From Thelonectria olida (lineage: Eukaryota > Ascomycota > Sordariomycetes > Hypocreales > Nectriaceae): DNA of 64,000 nt. Each line of letters opens with the position of its first letter. The stretch's first letter is position 1. A program made the position numbers and the translations under genes. The notes beneath the pieces were generated by a model. It saw only the letters and a list, made by a program, of their open reading frames with translations. It searched no databases and was not told where the DNA came from. Positions 23,640 to 34,271 of the stretch are shown here, one piece after another. The stretch lies in the NCBI GenBank assembly GCA_020736575.1, contig JAGPYM010000061.1:1-64000 (forward strand). Direction: 5' to 3'.

Positions 23640-25059
23640 TCTTTCGAGTCTTGAACGGGCTGTATGTATAAGGAAAAAATCAATACGTGATGTTGGATGA
23701 GGCGATGGAGGTTTGGATATGGTGCGTGAATGACATCATGGGCAGGAAATTAGTCAGCTGTTGGTTGAACAAAATCCTAGAGGATTCGAAACTCCGTAGA
23801 TCTTCAGTCAACTGAACGGGAACAGCAGAGCCAGGTCACATACATGCAAGCAAAAGTACTTTAAAGGACCAATGACAATCAAACAGCCAGGACCAACACG
23901 AGATGGGCATACCAGATGATGGGCTTTTGACATTCACGGCAGCTGAGACATCGCCTTGGCGGCTCATTATCCTAGACGAAAGGCAACGTCATGCCCTTTC
24001 AGATGAATATCATTGCGGTAAAGAGAAGGAGAACGCTCACGCGCTGCTCCGATGAGCCAAGCGGGCATCGCGGCTGCATAGGCTGCACCTGGCTTATCCT
24101 TGAAGAGGGCGCTTCTTACCCATTTGAATGCGCACTTACATGGGGTTGATCTTCATGCCGAGCGCGACATTAAGCTCTCTTGGTGAACGATTACTTGAAG
24201 TTACGTCATATTTATGCCGAGCGCGATATTGGGTTCTGTTGGTAAACGACTTTTTGAGACTATCATGACCTGATAACAAACAATATCATCACATGCGGAA
24301 CAAACGCTCCTGGAAAATGGTAGATTAACTGTGCTAGGATATGCTTATTGGTGCTTATCTACTCTTGAAGTTGGCATCGTGGAAGAGCGGGTGGAGCATA
24401 TGTCCCAAGAAAAGAGGAGCAAAGTGGAAGTCTTCCGTGATGTACCTATCATCTATTGCATTGGCCAGCAGTTATGGAAGCGTGTCATCATTTGCTTCCA
24501 GGTGACATCCTTTGTAAGAACCGTCAAGTTCTTGCCTTGGAACAGAAGGCCGCCGTTACGGAAGCGCTGAAATCCTGGCGTTGAACCATATCCAGGATGG
24601 AGGCCCAAATACCTTCCAAGGTTTGGGGGGCAGGTAATACTGGACATGAGCTGTTGCACCCGAGCAACTGGATGAACCTGCTGCGCTTGTGTCTCGACTC
24701 CGTAAGTAGTGTAGTTATAACGAATATGGTAATAACTGAATGGATAGTGTTAGGCATGAGCGATGCGATAGTTTCGGTATGGTCGGGAGTAGTATATTCT
24801 CTATCTATGGCGGGAAGTCTTCGTCCCGGAGCTGACTATACTGCTGCTTCTTTTAATATAGGTGCGGGAACAGGAAGTATAAGGATATATCCTCGAAGCC
24901 AATAACGCGACCGAATGTGTAGCGGGGACTTTGATGCACAGGTCGGTGGACTTGATGCTGCATTCCCGCCATGTTAAAGCAAGTGACCTGCCTTGGACCA
25001 AGATGAAGATCAGACTGAAGGTCTGATACAGTCATCTGGGTAGGGAACCACCGAATACC
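23640..25059. other. Non-coding stretch with a small duplication
   Basis: No frame that I would call a gene. An imperfect tandem duplication of about 48 bp with a 59-bp period is present at 24152-24199 and 24211-24258, both carrying ATGCCGAGCGCGA. The remainder has normal composition and unsupported short ORFs. Confidence 0.4.
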
Positions 25060-26148
25060 TCACTTGGCCACAGCAAGACCACTTAGGAAGCCTATAACGC
25101 TGTCCGCATCAAAGCTGATCCCAGCGCCACTCGAAACCCGTTCGTCTTCGCTCAAGCAGATGCGGGACACCTCGTCCCTGGAGTCAAGACCACAGTAGAC
25201 TTGTCTTCGGTCTGCAACACTCATTTTCTCGGCCAGTTTGTCCTCCCGGTCGGATAACTCCGCAGAGCCAAGGATGCCAGGACATAGATCGTGTGTAGAT
25301 TCCAGGTACGTTGCGAGGCTGACACCTTCCTTATGGTCTTCCGTGTGCTCACGTTCTGCTGCTCGATGGCAATTAGTGCAGCATCCCCGGAACGTGGAGA
25401 GCTGATCTATTAGCTCGTACGCGAGGCACTTGACTTGGCCTTGCCCATTGTTCTCCGTGTTAGCCAAGCTTGTCGAGTTTTCTGGGGTCATGTCAACCGC
25501 AGCGTTTGAAAGAAAGCTCTCACGGCTTGTAGGAGCCACTTCGTCTAGGCCTGGAGAATTGCTCCTATTTGCTATAGTACATCGAATCAGGCGGAGAGGG
25601 GACATAGCCTCGTGCGGTCTTGGTGAGATATACACCCATCCAGATAGGCTTGTATGGGAATAAGTCCTCCTCTTCGGCAGTCCCAAGGTTGAGCATAGGT
25701 TCGAAAAATAGGGCCCCTCCATTAACTGCACTAAAGTGGTTTTGATCCGCATGCCCTTATTAGTTATAGCGAGTCCCTTTTCGAAGGTGACGCCCTTCTT
25801 TGGGTTCCGCATTTGGTGGCAGCCAGCGAACTCTCTTGGCGATCGAGCGAAGATTCCTCGGTACTTCTGATCGCTGGTCGAGTTTGGGGGCTGAGCCGCC
25901 CAGGCAAACAAAGACAGATCGCAGCTTTGCTTTGCTATCTCTTCTTGCAGCCGCATGAAGGCCTTGTTACCTTCACCATGTATCATGGACATATTTATGT
26001 CGAATATTCCCAGCAGACAATCCGCCATATCCTCGACTCCGGTGGTGTTTGTTCGAGAAGCCCAGGACATCTGCTTTGCAACGACCACTTGGTCCAACTT
26101 GGCACTGTCCTGGAGGACAAAGGTGTCAATTCCTGTCAGTCTGTTCAA
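25060..26148 (-). pseudogene. HET-family incompatibility protein, C-terminal part only
   Basis: The 362-codon frame starts inside the conserved block following a HET domain: MSWASRTNTTGVEDMADCLLG, then IFDINMSMIHGEGNKAFMRLQEEI and LSLFAWAA. This block is characteristic of HET proteins with the DUF8212-type C-terminal region. The HET domain itself should lie upstream on the minus strand (above 26148), but that sequence gives only short interrupted frames, one of which ends in a W-x2-NW-like remnant. HET proteins trigger growth arrest or cell death after contact between unlike strains. This copy lacks its effector domain and is probably dead. Confidence 0.7.
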
Positions 26149-26834
26149 AAGGCTAGGCCATATCCACCGAAGAGCACATAAGCTACGGGGGATAAGCCCA
26201 TGCGATCGCTATAGCTGTGCTTTATGTGCCAATCGCACCAGTTATTATGCCATACGTTTACGAAGCTTGGAACCGGTCTGGCACAATCTGGGGCCAAACC
26301 ATTATACATTCGGAAGTAGTTGGATCTAAGTGATGGTCTTGGAAGAAGTCCACTGTTTTGCACGGTTTCAGACGGTAACGAATTTCCCCATCCTGGGTAT
26401 AAAACTCAGTTTATGCAACATCTTCCCATTGCCTTTGAGACCCTTTCCAATGAGTATAGGGTTTCTCCAAGAACCAAGGCGGTCTCGCACCTATTATCTT
26501 TCTTTATCCTACCTGGCTCTGGATCTATTATTAAAGTGCTGTTCTAGAGTTATGCCTATAATTTCTTCTTCGGTGAATTTCTTCAGTGCCGAAGATGGAT
26601 AACTTTGTCCGATTGGGCTTTGAGATTGGCCGGTAAGTCGCTTCCTGAGGGTATAAATTTGTTTATTCTAGCTTTCAGTAACTGGCCTCGATGAAAGGCC
26701 AAATATCAAGGGGTCAGCCGCATGGATAACATCGATAGAAAGGTCAGACGCGTCGCGAGTGCAATATAAAAGTGAAATAATAACAGCAAAATTTCCATTT
26801 AATGGATACGCACTACAATATCCTATCCAACGTA
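26149..26834. other. Region with no recognisable gene
   Basis: Probable decayed 5' part of the HET gene on its left side, then non-coding sequence. I see no intact frame, tRNA or repeat. Confidence 0.4.
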
Positions 26835-27434
26835 CTAGATGTGGCCATAAACGTTCGGATGAAAGGAGCACATACGGCAGGCAACAGCATCTTCCAGGCC
26901 AAACAACCTTCTGTCCTCTGGTAAGCGAGAACCATTAAAGATGTCGGATTTACATGCACGCCAGAATTGAACCAGCCCAGCTGGTGACGAGCCACCCCAG
27001 GGTTCCACTGCTATAGAAAAGTGATCCGATGCCGAGGATAACGGGACAGCCAGCTCGCGATGAATCCACGACTTCTGTGCAAGATGCGACCACTGCACAG
27101 GGCCGGGAAGGGCAACAAATAAGCGATAGACGTAGGTATCGCCTTTGGATGCGTCGGAAAGTAATTCTTCGCTGCCGAAAACAGCCGCACGAGATGCCAT
27201 AGATGTCCAAGGTGCCCGAAGAGCCCAAAATACTCGTGAAAGGATTGGGAGCCAGCTGGTGAGGCACCGAGAAAGATACTGACTTTCCTCCTGCCTTTCT
27301 TTTGAATCTTTCAGCCTTCTAGATGTGCGGATGGTGTAAAAGAGAAACTGCACACGTGATGCCCGCACACACGGCGAGCAATTGAAGCTTTCTGTGTGAA
27401 AGAAATGAATGTGCCGTCCCTTGGGAGAATCCAT
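26835..27434 (-). CDS. Hypothetical protein of 199 residues
   Basis: Single open frame from an ATG at 27434 in an acceptable context (ATTATCATGGAT), with TATAA-like sequence upstream at about 27500. The product has no signal peptide, no clear membrane segment and no motif that I recognise. It is rich in Ser, Arg, Trp and Phe, with a paired-Cys end. It could be a lineage-specific gene or a chance ORF; overlapping frames in the same stretch lower the confidence. Confidence 0.3.
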   Translation of the reverse strand: MDSPKGRHIHFFHTESFNCSPCVRASRVQFLFYTIRTSRRLKDSKERQEESQYLSRCLTSWLPILSRVFWALRAPWTSMASRAAVFGSEELLSDASKGDTYVYRLFVALPGPVQWSHLAQKSWIHRELAVPLSSASDHFSIAVEPWGGSSPAGLVQFWRACKSDIFNGSRLPEDRRLFGLEDAVACRMCSFHPNVYGHI

Positions 27435-28157
27435 GATAATAAAGATGGTATTGTGAGTGACACAAGGTGGTATAATGGCAGAGTGAAGTTCTGTTTGAGG
27501 TGAGTCTTATAAAGCAGCATAAAAGAGCAAGAATTGAAAGTTTGATAATGGCACGCTTATACGTTTTATAATAAAGAACAAAATGCCTACTAAATTGCAC
27601 TGTGGTAGTCAGGCGTCCAATCCTCACCAGTGTTGCCTTGAGTCACATGGGCACATGACCGCAGCGCCATGAGCGAGCAGGGTTTATCATGCCTAGCACT
27701 GCCATCAAGAACAGCAGGCCTTTGAATTCTCTTGAGCACGCTATTGGGCAGATTACTATGTCGCTGGTTAATTACTGGCTGTGCATTGATTAATATAAAA
27801 TGGATAAAGACTTTAGGTACTTTGCCATCAAGTCCTGGTAGATAGATCCCTCACTATCTTTCATTGCAGTGCTGGGCAGCATGGGAATGGTCGGTTGATT
27901 GAGGCTTGACCGCTGCGGTGGCTATTTCTTCCGATATTCTCATGCACCGCCTAGCAGAAATAAGAAGCTCCCCTAAAAACTGAGCTCAGAGTCTCGAGAA
28001 TTCTCCCACACTTCTCTCGCCCTAGACACCCGGAGGATCAATAGTGCCACTTGAGCTCGCAGGGAACGCTTATTTCACCGCCATAATGATTTGGCGTGCA
28101 ACCTAACCTCTCTGCCGTACCATCGGTTCCCTGAGCTTCCCTTCGGTCTTTTACATT
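27435..28157. other. Intergenic, nothing recognised
   Basis: Normal composition, no supported coding frame and no repeats noted. Confidence 0.4.
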
Positions 28158-28895
28158 TTATGCTACACTCTTGAGGAATATTAGAGAAGATCTCGGCAAT
28201 TTTCTTTTCCCTTCGCCCATAATCATCCACACTCTTTGGTCGTTGAGTACCTCGATCGTCTTATCGAAGATATGACAAAGCATACTCCGCCAATCGAGAC
28301 ATGAATATTTCATCAATCGCATTAAACTCAATGATTCTTTGGAATTTGTCAACATTTTGAACCAACTTCGCCTCCGTGGCCCGGCTGTCGCTGCATTCGA
28401 AACACAGAGGCTGAATTCTTTGGCCAGATGTAGGATCGATGGACCGAAAAGGTTCATCAGCATTGTCTTCGCGGTTTCGCTTCTCTTCAGAGGAAATCCT
28501 CTCGACTGGAGTTGTATCTCCAGTCATCGCTTCTGCGACATCATGATGCTTGGCGATGTTAACAACTTTCTAGCTCTTCACCTGAGAGTCCCGCGTTAAT
28601 CAGGATGATATTCTACGGGGCATTGATTTCAACTTACCTCCGGTCGCTTATCTGCAAGCTTGGAAACAACTTCCGTGGCTTCCTTCGTGTGGTCACCGAC
28701 AGACTCACAAAATTCAAGGGCGCCCCGTCGTTGTGGCCATTCTTTCCGAGGGATTTTGTCCAATTTCCAGTAACATGGCCAGCTCAGGGTTCTCATCCCA
28801 GAAAGGCAGTCCCATCTCCTAAATAAAGCGAAGAGGGATGCAGTAATCAGGCATTCTACACGCTCATAATGGCGCTGCAAAGAGAGGGGCTGCAT
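28158..28895 (-). pseudogene. HD-domain 5'-deoxynucleotidase-like protein (HDDC2/YfbR type), degenerate
   Basis: Two exons can be read: about 28810-28638 and 28569-28261, with a 68-bp intron 28570-28637 (donor GTAAGT, branch ATTAAC, acceptor CTAG). Family landmarks in order are ESVGDHT (first metal-binding His), AKHHDVAEAMTGD (the HD signature followed by the GD of the nucleotidase motif), SSEEKRNRE and EAKLVQNVDKFQRI. HDDC2/YfbR enzymes remove the 5' phosphate from deoxynucleoside monophosphates using a divalent metal. Upstream, a better N-terminal frame (LLEIGQNPSERMATTG) is shifted relative to the exon. The segment normally between the first His and the HD pair is shortened, and the C-terminus changes frame at about 28261. 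I call it a pseudogene. Confidence 0.6.
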
Positions 28896-29399
28896 TCATT
28901 TGAACCCAGGGCACTCAATAGAGATGATCCATCTCTTCTTGCTCATATGTCTGCACACCGAGCGGTTGAAAACAATAATGATATTAATACATGGGTTAAA
29001 TAACGCCTCCTTTCTGCGATCACTAGAATGAGATAGAGAGAAGCCAGCCCAAAGGTCCAGAAGCAGAGATCTATTACGTGTTCACAAGTCTCCGTTCTCG
29101 TCTTCCACACTAGCCCGGTAGACTCCCCTTCCTTCCTCTAGTACCTCAGGGCACCTTTATCTTCCCTCTATAAATTCCCACTCACATAATAAATGACATC
29201 AACCTAGGGCGGCAAGGCGGTCATGCGGGGATGGAACCTAATACTTGAGTGCTAAGAAAAGAACTTCCAGTTTAGTGAGGGTGAGTGATATAGGTCTGTA
29301 ATAATAAAGTCCTGAATGGGCAAAGGGAAGCTTGGCAGTAGGAGCGGATTAGAGGATATAGAGAAGTGTTTAAGGAGTATAAAGGAAAGGGTATAAATA
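28896..29399. other. Intergenic, nothing recognised
   Basis: Normal composition up to about 29390, with no supported ORF, then an abrupt change to AT-rich sequence. Confidence 0.4.
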
Positions 29400-30529
29400 T
29401 AATTGCTTTTAGTTACTATATAAAATAATATTAGTATTTAATATAAGGAAATTCTTTTTTATATATTTAATATTAAATTAGCCTTTTTAATTTACTTATT
29501 TATTTAAATTATTATTAAAAAAGTTATTAATTTTTAATTAATATTACTTATAATTTTTTAATAAACTTTAAAGTATATAAATTATAAAAGCTAGTTTTTA
29601 TATAAGCTTAAATATATAAAATAGAATACTTTAAATATATTTTACCTATTAAGGGAATAAGGTTTATTATTAAATCTATAAAAATATAAGAATTATAATA
29701 ATATACTTTTTACCTTATATACCTTATTAATTATATTTTTAGTTAGAATATTTTACTTATTTCTAAATTAGAAAGGCGGACCTATTAGTATATACTATTC
29801 TTACCCTAATAGGTAATATCCGCCCTAATAAGGCATATAATCCTAAATAGGAAAGTGTAAGAATATATAATAATCTAATATGCCTCTTAAGTCTTCCACT
29901 TTTAACTAACTATTTAAATAAAAAGGAATACACTTATATAAGCATTTTAAATACTATTAAATAGAGAAATAATAGAGTTTTTATTTAATATATATATTTT
30001 TTACTTAGGGCTAATAGGACCGAATTTATTATATATAAAAGATAAGGGTTTTCCTTCCCTTATTTAACCTAATTTAATTATTAATATTAATAATAAATAT
30101 TTAACTAATTAGAACCTTTTTTATATTATTATAACTGCTTTAATTTACTAATTTTAAATATTTAATTAGAATTTAAATATTTTTACTTTCTATTTTTCTA
30201 TTTGCTTTTAAAGCTTTTAACTTTTATTTTCTATTATAGCTTTAGCTTTTATATAAACTCACTTAAAAGTATAATAATTAAATATTTATATTAAAAATAT
30301 TTTATTTATAAAATATTAATATTTTTATAATTAGTAATTTTTAATATTATATAAACTTTTTAATATATTTTACTATTAAATTATTTTATTTTATTTATAT
30401 TAGTTTAAATACTTTTAAATTTATTTTAACTTTTTTTAAATTTTTCTTTTTTATTTAACTTTTTTAATCTTACTTCCCTCCCCCCCTTACTTTTTTAACT
30501 TTTATATTTATTTAACTTACTTATTTTTA

Positions 30530-31020
30530 TTAAAAAAGCTAATATAATAAAAGTTAATATAAGCTAAACCCTAGCCTTATATTTATTATAATAAGGTTTT
30601 TAATAAAGCTTATAATTAGTTTTAAAATTAAAATTTCTATTAAATAAAACTTACTTAAGGAACCTTATTTTAAGCTTTTAATATAAAAGTACCTATTTTC
30701 TCTATTTAAGTCTAGTTTATATAATTTAACTAATAATATAATATATAACTATTAAAATACTTAACTTTTTATTAATTAAATATAATATAATTTAATTAAA
30801 TAATAAAAGCTATATAGCTACTTATTATATATTAAAATATATAAATTTCCTTAAATATATTAAAGTAATAAAAGACTTTAATAAGTATTTAAAAAAGTTA
30901 TAACTTTTAAATATTTTTATACTATTTAATATAAATATACTATTAAATATTAATTAAAGAATTAATTTAATTATTTTAAGTTATAAAATTCTAATTAAAA
31001 GACTTAATATATATTAATAC
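30530..31020 (+). repeat. Repeat family, RIP-mutated copy D
   Basis: AAAAGTTAATATAAGCTAAACCCTAGCC, then ACCTTATTTTAAGC and TTTTAATATAAAAGTACC match the family head. The following TAACTTTTTATTAATTAAAT part aligns with copy E over about 480 bp. Confidence 0.7.
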
Positions 31021-31479
31021 TATTATTATTTATAATATTGTATATTTTTCTATAGCTAGCCCTATTTTATATTATTTATAAGAGTAAAACTTTTAGCTTT
31101 TAAGTATTTATAAAATTAAACGCCCCTATAAGCACTTAGTTATAATATACAGCTATATAATTAACTAACTAATAGCTAATATAATATGCCTTAGCTTTTA
31201 AAACCAGCCTTTAGCTTTTATAATATAGAAAATCTACTAATTATATCTAATTATTTATATACTAATATAATATAAGCCAATTAGAAAGCCCTTTTATATA
31301 TAGCTTAAGAGTGTTATAAAGTGCTTACACTTAACTAGCTGCTAGCTGCTAGAATTAAACTAATTATAGTTTTTTTATTTCCAATTTAAGTTTCCAATTT
31401 AAAAGGTTTAGCTTAATTGTAACTAGAGATATACTATTATACCCCAAGCTAGAATTAATATTATTATAACTTTTTTAAA

Positions 31480-31880
31480 TAGAAAGTTTAAAACCTTATA
31501 TAACTTTTTAAAAAGAAAAGAAAAAACTATTTAATAATAATAATAAGTAATTTATTAAAATAAGCTAATTAAATATTTATAAGTTATAGCTTTAAAAGCT
31601 ATTATATAAAATAGTAATAATTTAAATAGTTATTTAAAAGGCTATAAAGGAAAATTTAAAAATAAAAAGTAAGTTAAATAAATATAAGAGTTAAAAGAGT
31701 GGGGGGCTAAAAAGATTAAATAAAAAGAAAAGTTTAAAAAATATTAAAATAGATTTAAAAGTATTTAAACTAATAAAAATAAAGTGAGGCAATTAGATAT
31801 TAAAATATATTAAAAGTTTATATAATAATAGAAATTACTAATTATAAAATTTAACTTACTTATTATTTTTATATTTTTCT
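31480..31880 (+). repeat. Internal unit of the nested repeats, repeated at 32900-33260 and inverted at 30285-30520
   Basis: AAGAAAAGAAAAAACTATTT, then AAAAATAAAAAGTAAGTTAA and ATTTAAACTAATAAAAATAAA occur in the same order in both direct copies. The reverse complement is seen at 30285-30520, which ends in the C-rich CTTCCCTCCCCCC run. The G-run GTGGGGGGC at about 31700 is the counterpart of that C-run. Confidence 0.65.
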
Positions 31881-32164
31881 TGTTTTTTAAATAACTATTT
31901 AAATTATTACTATTATATATAATAGCGTTTAAAACTATAATTTATTAGTATTTAATTAGATTATTTTAATAAATTACTTATTATTATTATTAAAATAGTT
32001 TTTTCTTTCTCTTTTAAAAGGTTATATAAGGTTTTTAACTTTTATTTAAAAGATTTATAATTATATTAATATATATTAAATGTTTTAATTAAAATCTTAT
32101 AATTTAAAATAATTAATTTAATTTTTTATTAATATTTAATAATATATTTATATTATTATTATTA

Positions 32165-32640
32165 AAAAAAGGTAATAATTTAAATATATAATAAAAGTTA
32201 ATATAAGCTAAACCCTAGCTTTATATTTATTATAATACGCTGTTTAATAAGGCTTATAATTCGTTTTAAAATAAAGGTTTCTATTAAATAAACTTTATGT
32301 AAAAAACCTTATTTTAAGCTTTTAATATAAAAATACCATTCTATTTAACTCTAGCTTATATAATTTAATTAATAATATAATATATAATAGTTAAAATACT
32401 TAACCTTTTATTAATTAAATATAATATAATTTAACTAAATAATAAAAGCTATATAACTACTTACTATATATTAAAATATATAAATTTCCTTAAATATATT
32501 AAAGTAATAAAAGACTTTAATAGGCATTTAAAAGAATTATAACTTTTAAGCATTTTTATACTACTTAATATAAATATACTATTAAATATTAATTAAAATA
32601 TTAATTTAATTATTTTAAGTTATATAATTCTAATTAAAAA
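32165..32640 (+). repeat. Repeat family, RIP-mutated copy E
   Basis: Nearly parallel to copy D at a distance of about 1.64 kb, with the same TATA-like AATATAAAAATACC and the same downstream sequence. It faces the inverted copy F, so E and F form an inverted pair bounding about 1.5 kb. Confidence 0.7.
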
Positions 32641-33249
32641 ACTTAATATAATATAAATTAAACTCTTATAAAACTTAAGCTATAGCTTAGCTTTTAACTG
32701 TTTTATATTATATAAGCTTTTATACTATTATAATAAAAGGGTAAGTTAAAAATAATAAATTAAAAGTTTAATTTTTAAGTTATACTTATAAGGTTAAGTT
32801 TTAATACTTATTAAAATTATATATTAAGCTTAACTTATAATATATTATATATTAATACTATTATAACTCCCTTTAATAAAAAGTTAAAACCCTTATATTA
32901 CTTTTTAAAAAAAAAGAAAAAACTATTTTAATAATAATAATAAGCAATTTATTATAATAATTTAATTAAATATTTATAAGTTATAACTTTAGGAGCTATT
33001 ATATATAATAGTAATAATTTAAATAGTTATTTAAAAAGAAAGGAAAATTTAAAAATAAAAAGTAAGTTAAATAATATAAGAGTTAAAAAAGTGGGAAGGG
33101 AGCTAAAAAGGTTAAATAGAAAGAAAAAGTTTAAAAAAGATTAAAATAGGTTTAAAGGTATTTAAACTAATAAAAATAAAATAAAGTAATTAAATAGTAA
33201 AATATATTAAAAGTTTATATAATAATAAATATTACTAATTGTAAAAATA

Positions 33250-33650
33250 TTTATATTATATAATATAAAAATATTTAAAACTTATAATATTTTTAAATAC
33301 TTATTAAAATCTTTTATTAGTTTAATATATTTAAGGAAATTTATATATTTTAATATATAATAAGTAATTATATTATTTTTATTATTTAATTAAATTATAT
33401 TATATTTAATTAGTAAAAGGTTAAATATTTTAACTATTATATATTATATAATTAATTAAATTATATAAATTAAAATTAAATATATAAGTACTTTTATATT
33501 AAAAGCTTAAAATAAGGATTTTTTAAATATCGTTTATTTAATAGAAAGTTTTATTTTAAAACTAATTATAAGCTCTATTAAAAAGCTTATTATAATAAAT
33601 ATAAAACTAAAGTTTAACTTATTTTAACTTTTATTATTTTTTTAAATTAT
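33250..33650 (-). repeat. Repeat family, RIP-mutated copy F (inverted)
   Basis: The reverse complement matches copies D and E, including TAAATTTCCTTAAATATATTAA and the TTTTAATATAAAAGTAC segment. It is inward-facing relative to copy E. Confidence 0.7.
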
Positions 33651-34271
33651 TAGCTTTTTTAATTATAGTATTAAAATTTTAAATAAAACTTTCTATTAAA
33701 TAAATATTATATAAAAAACTATATTTTAAACTTTTATATTAAAAAATTTACTTTTTTAATTTTAATTTATATAACTTAATTAAGTATATAATGTATAATT
33801 TAAGTAATTATATAATATATAATTTAATTTTATTAACTTTTTATTAATTAAATAAATTATAATTTAATAAATTATATTAATATAACTTTTTTATTAATTT
33901 TATTAATATAAATTAATTAAATTTAAATTTAACTATAATAATATTATTAAATTTAATAATTCTTATTTAATATATATTTTAATAAACTATTTTCTATTAT
34001 TTCTTTATTATATTCTTTTACTTATTTTATATTATAATATTTTTCTTATTATTATTATATTATTTTAATTTATATAAAAGTTTAAATTATTTTAATATAT
34101 AATATTATTAATAAATTAATAGTACTATTTTAATTTATATAAGAGTTTTAATTCTTTTAAAAGCAGTATTATAACTAAATTATTAATAAGTATAACTAAT
34201 AGTAAAAGACTCTATAGCTAATTCCACCTATTAAAACAATCTCGAAACTGGCAAGGACAATCCCTAAAGCC

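Larger units (their letters stand above)
29400..34195. other. Third AT-rich RIP block made of nested direct and inverted repeats
   Basis: About 4.8 kb of A/T-rich DNA without coding frames. Two direct copies of a unit of about 1.1-1.3 kb are present (30530-31880, with an insertion, and 32165-33260). Parts of it recur inverted at about 30285-30520, 31990-32130 and 33250-33650. The units begin with the same family as 56608-57000. Confidence 0.75.
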
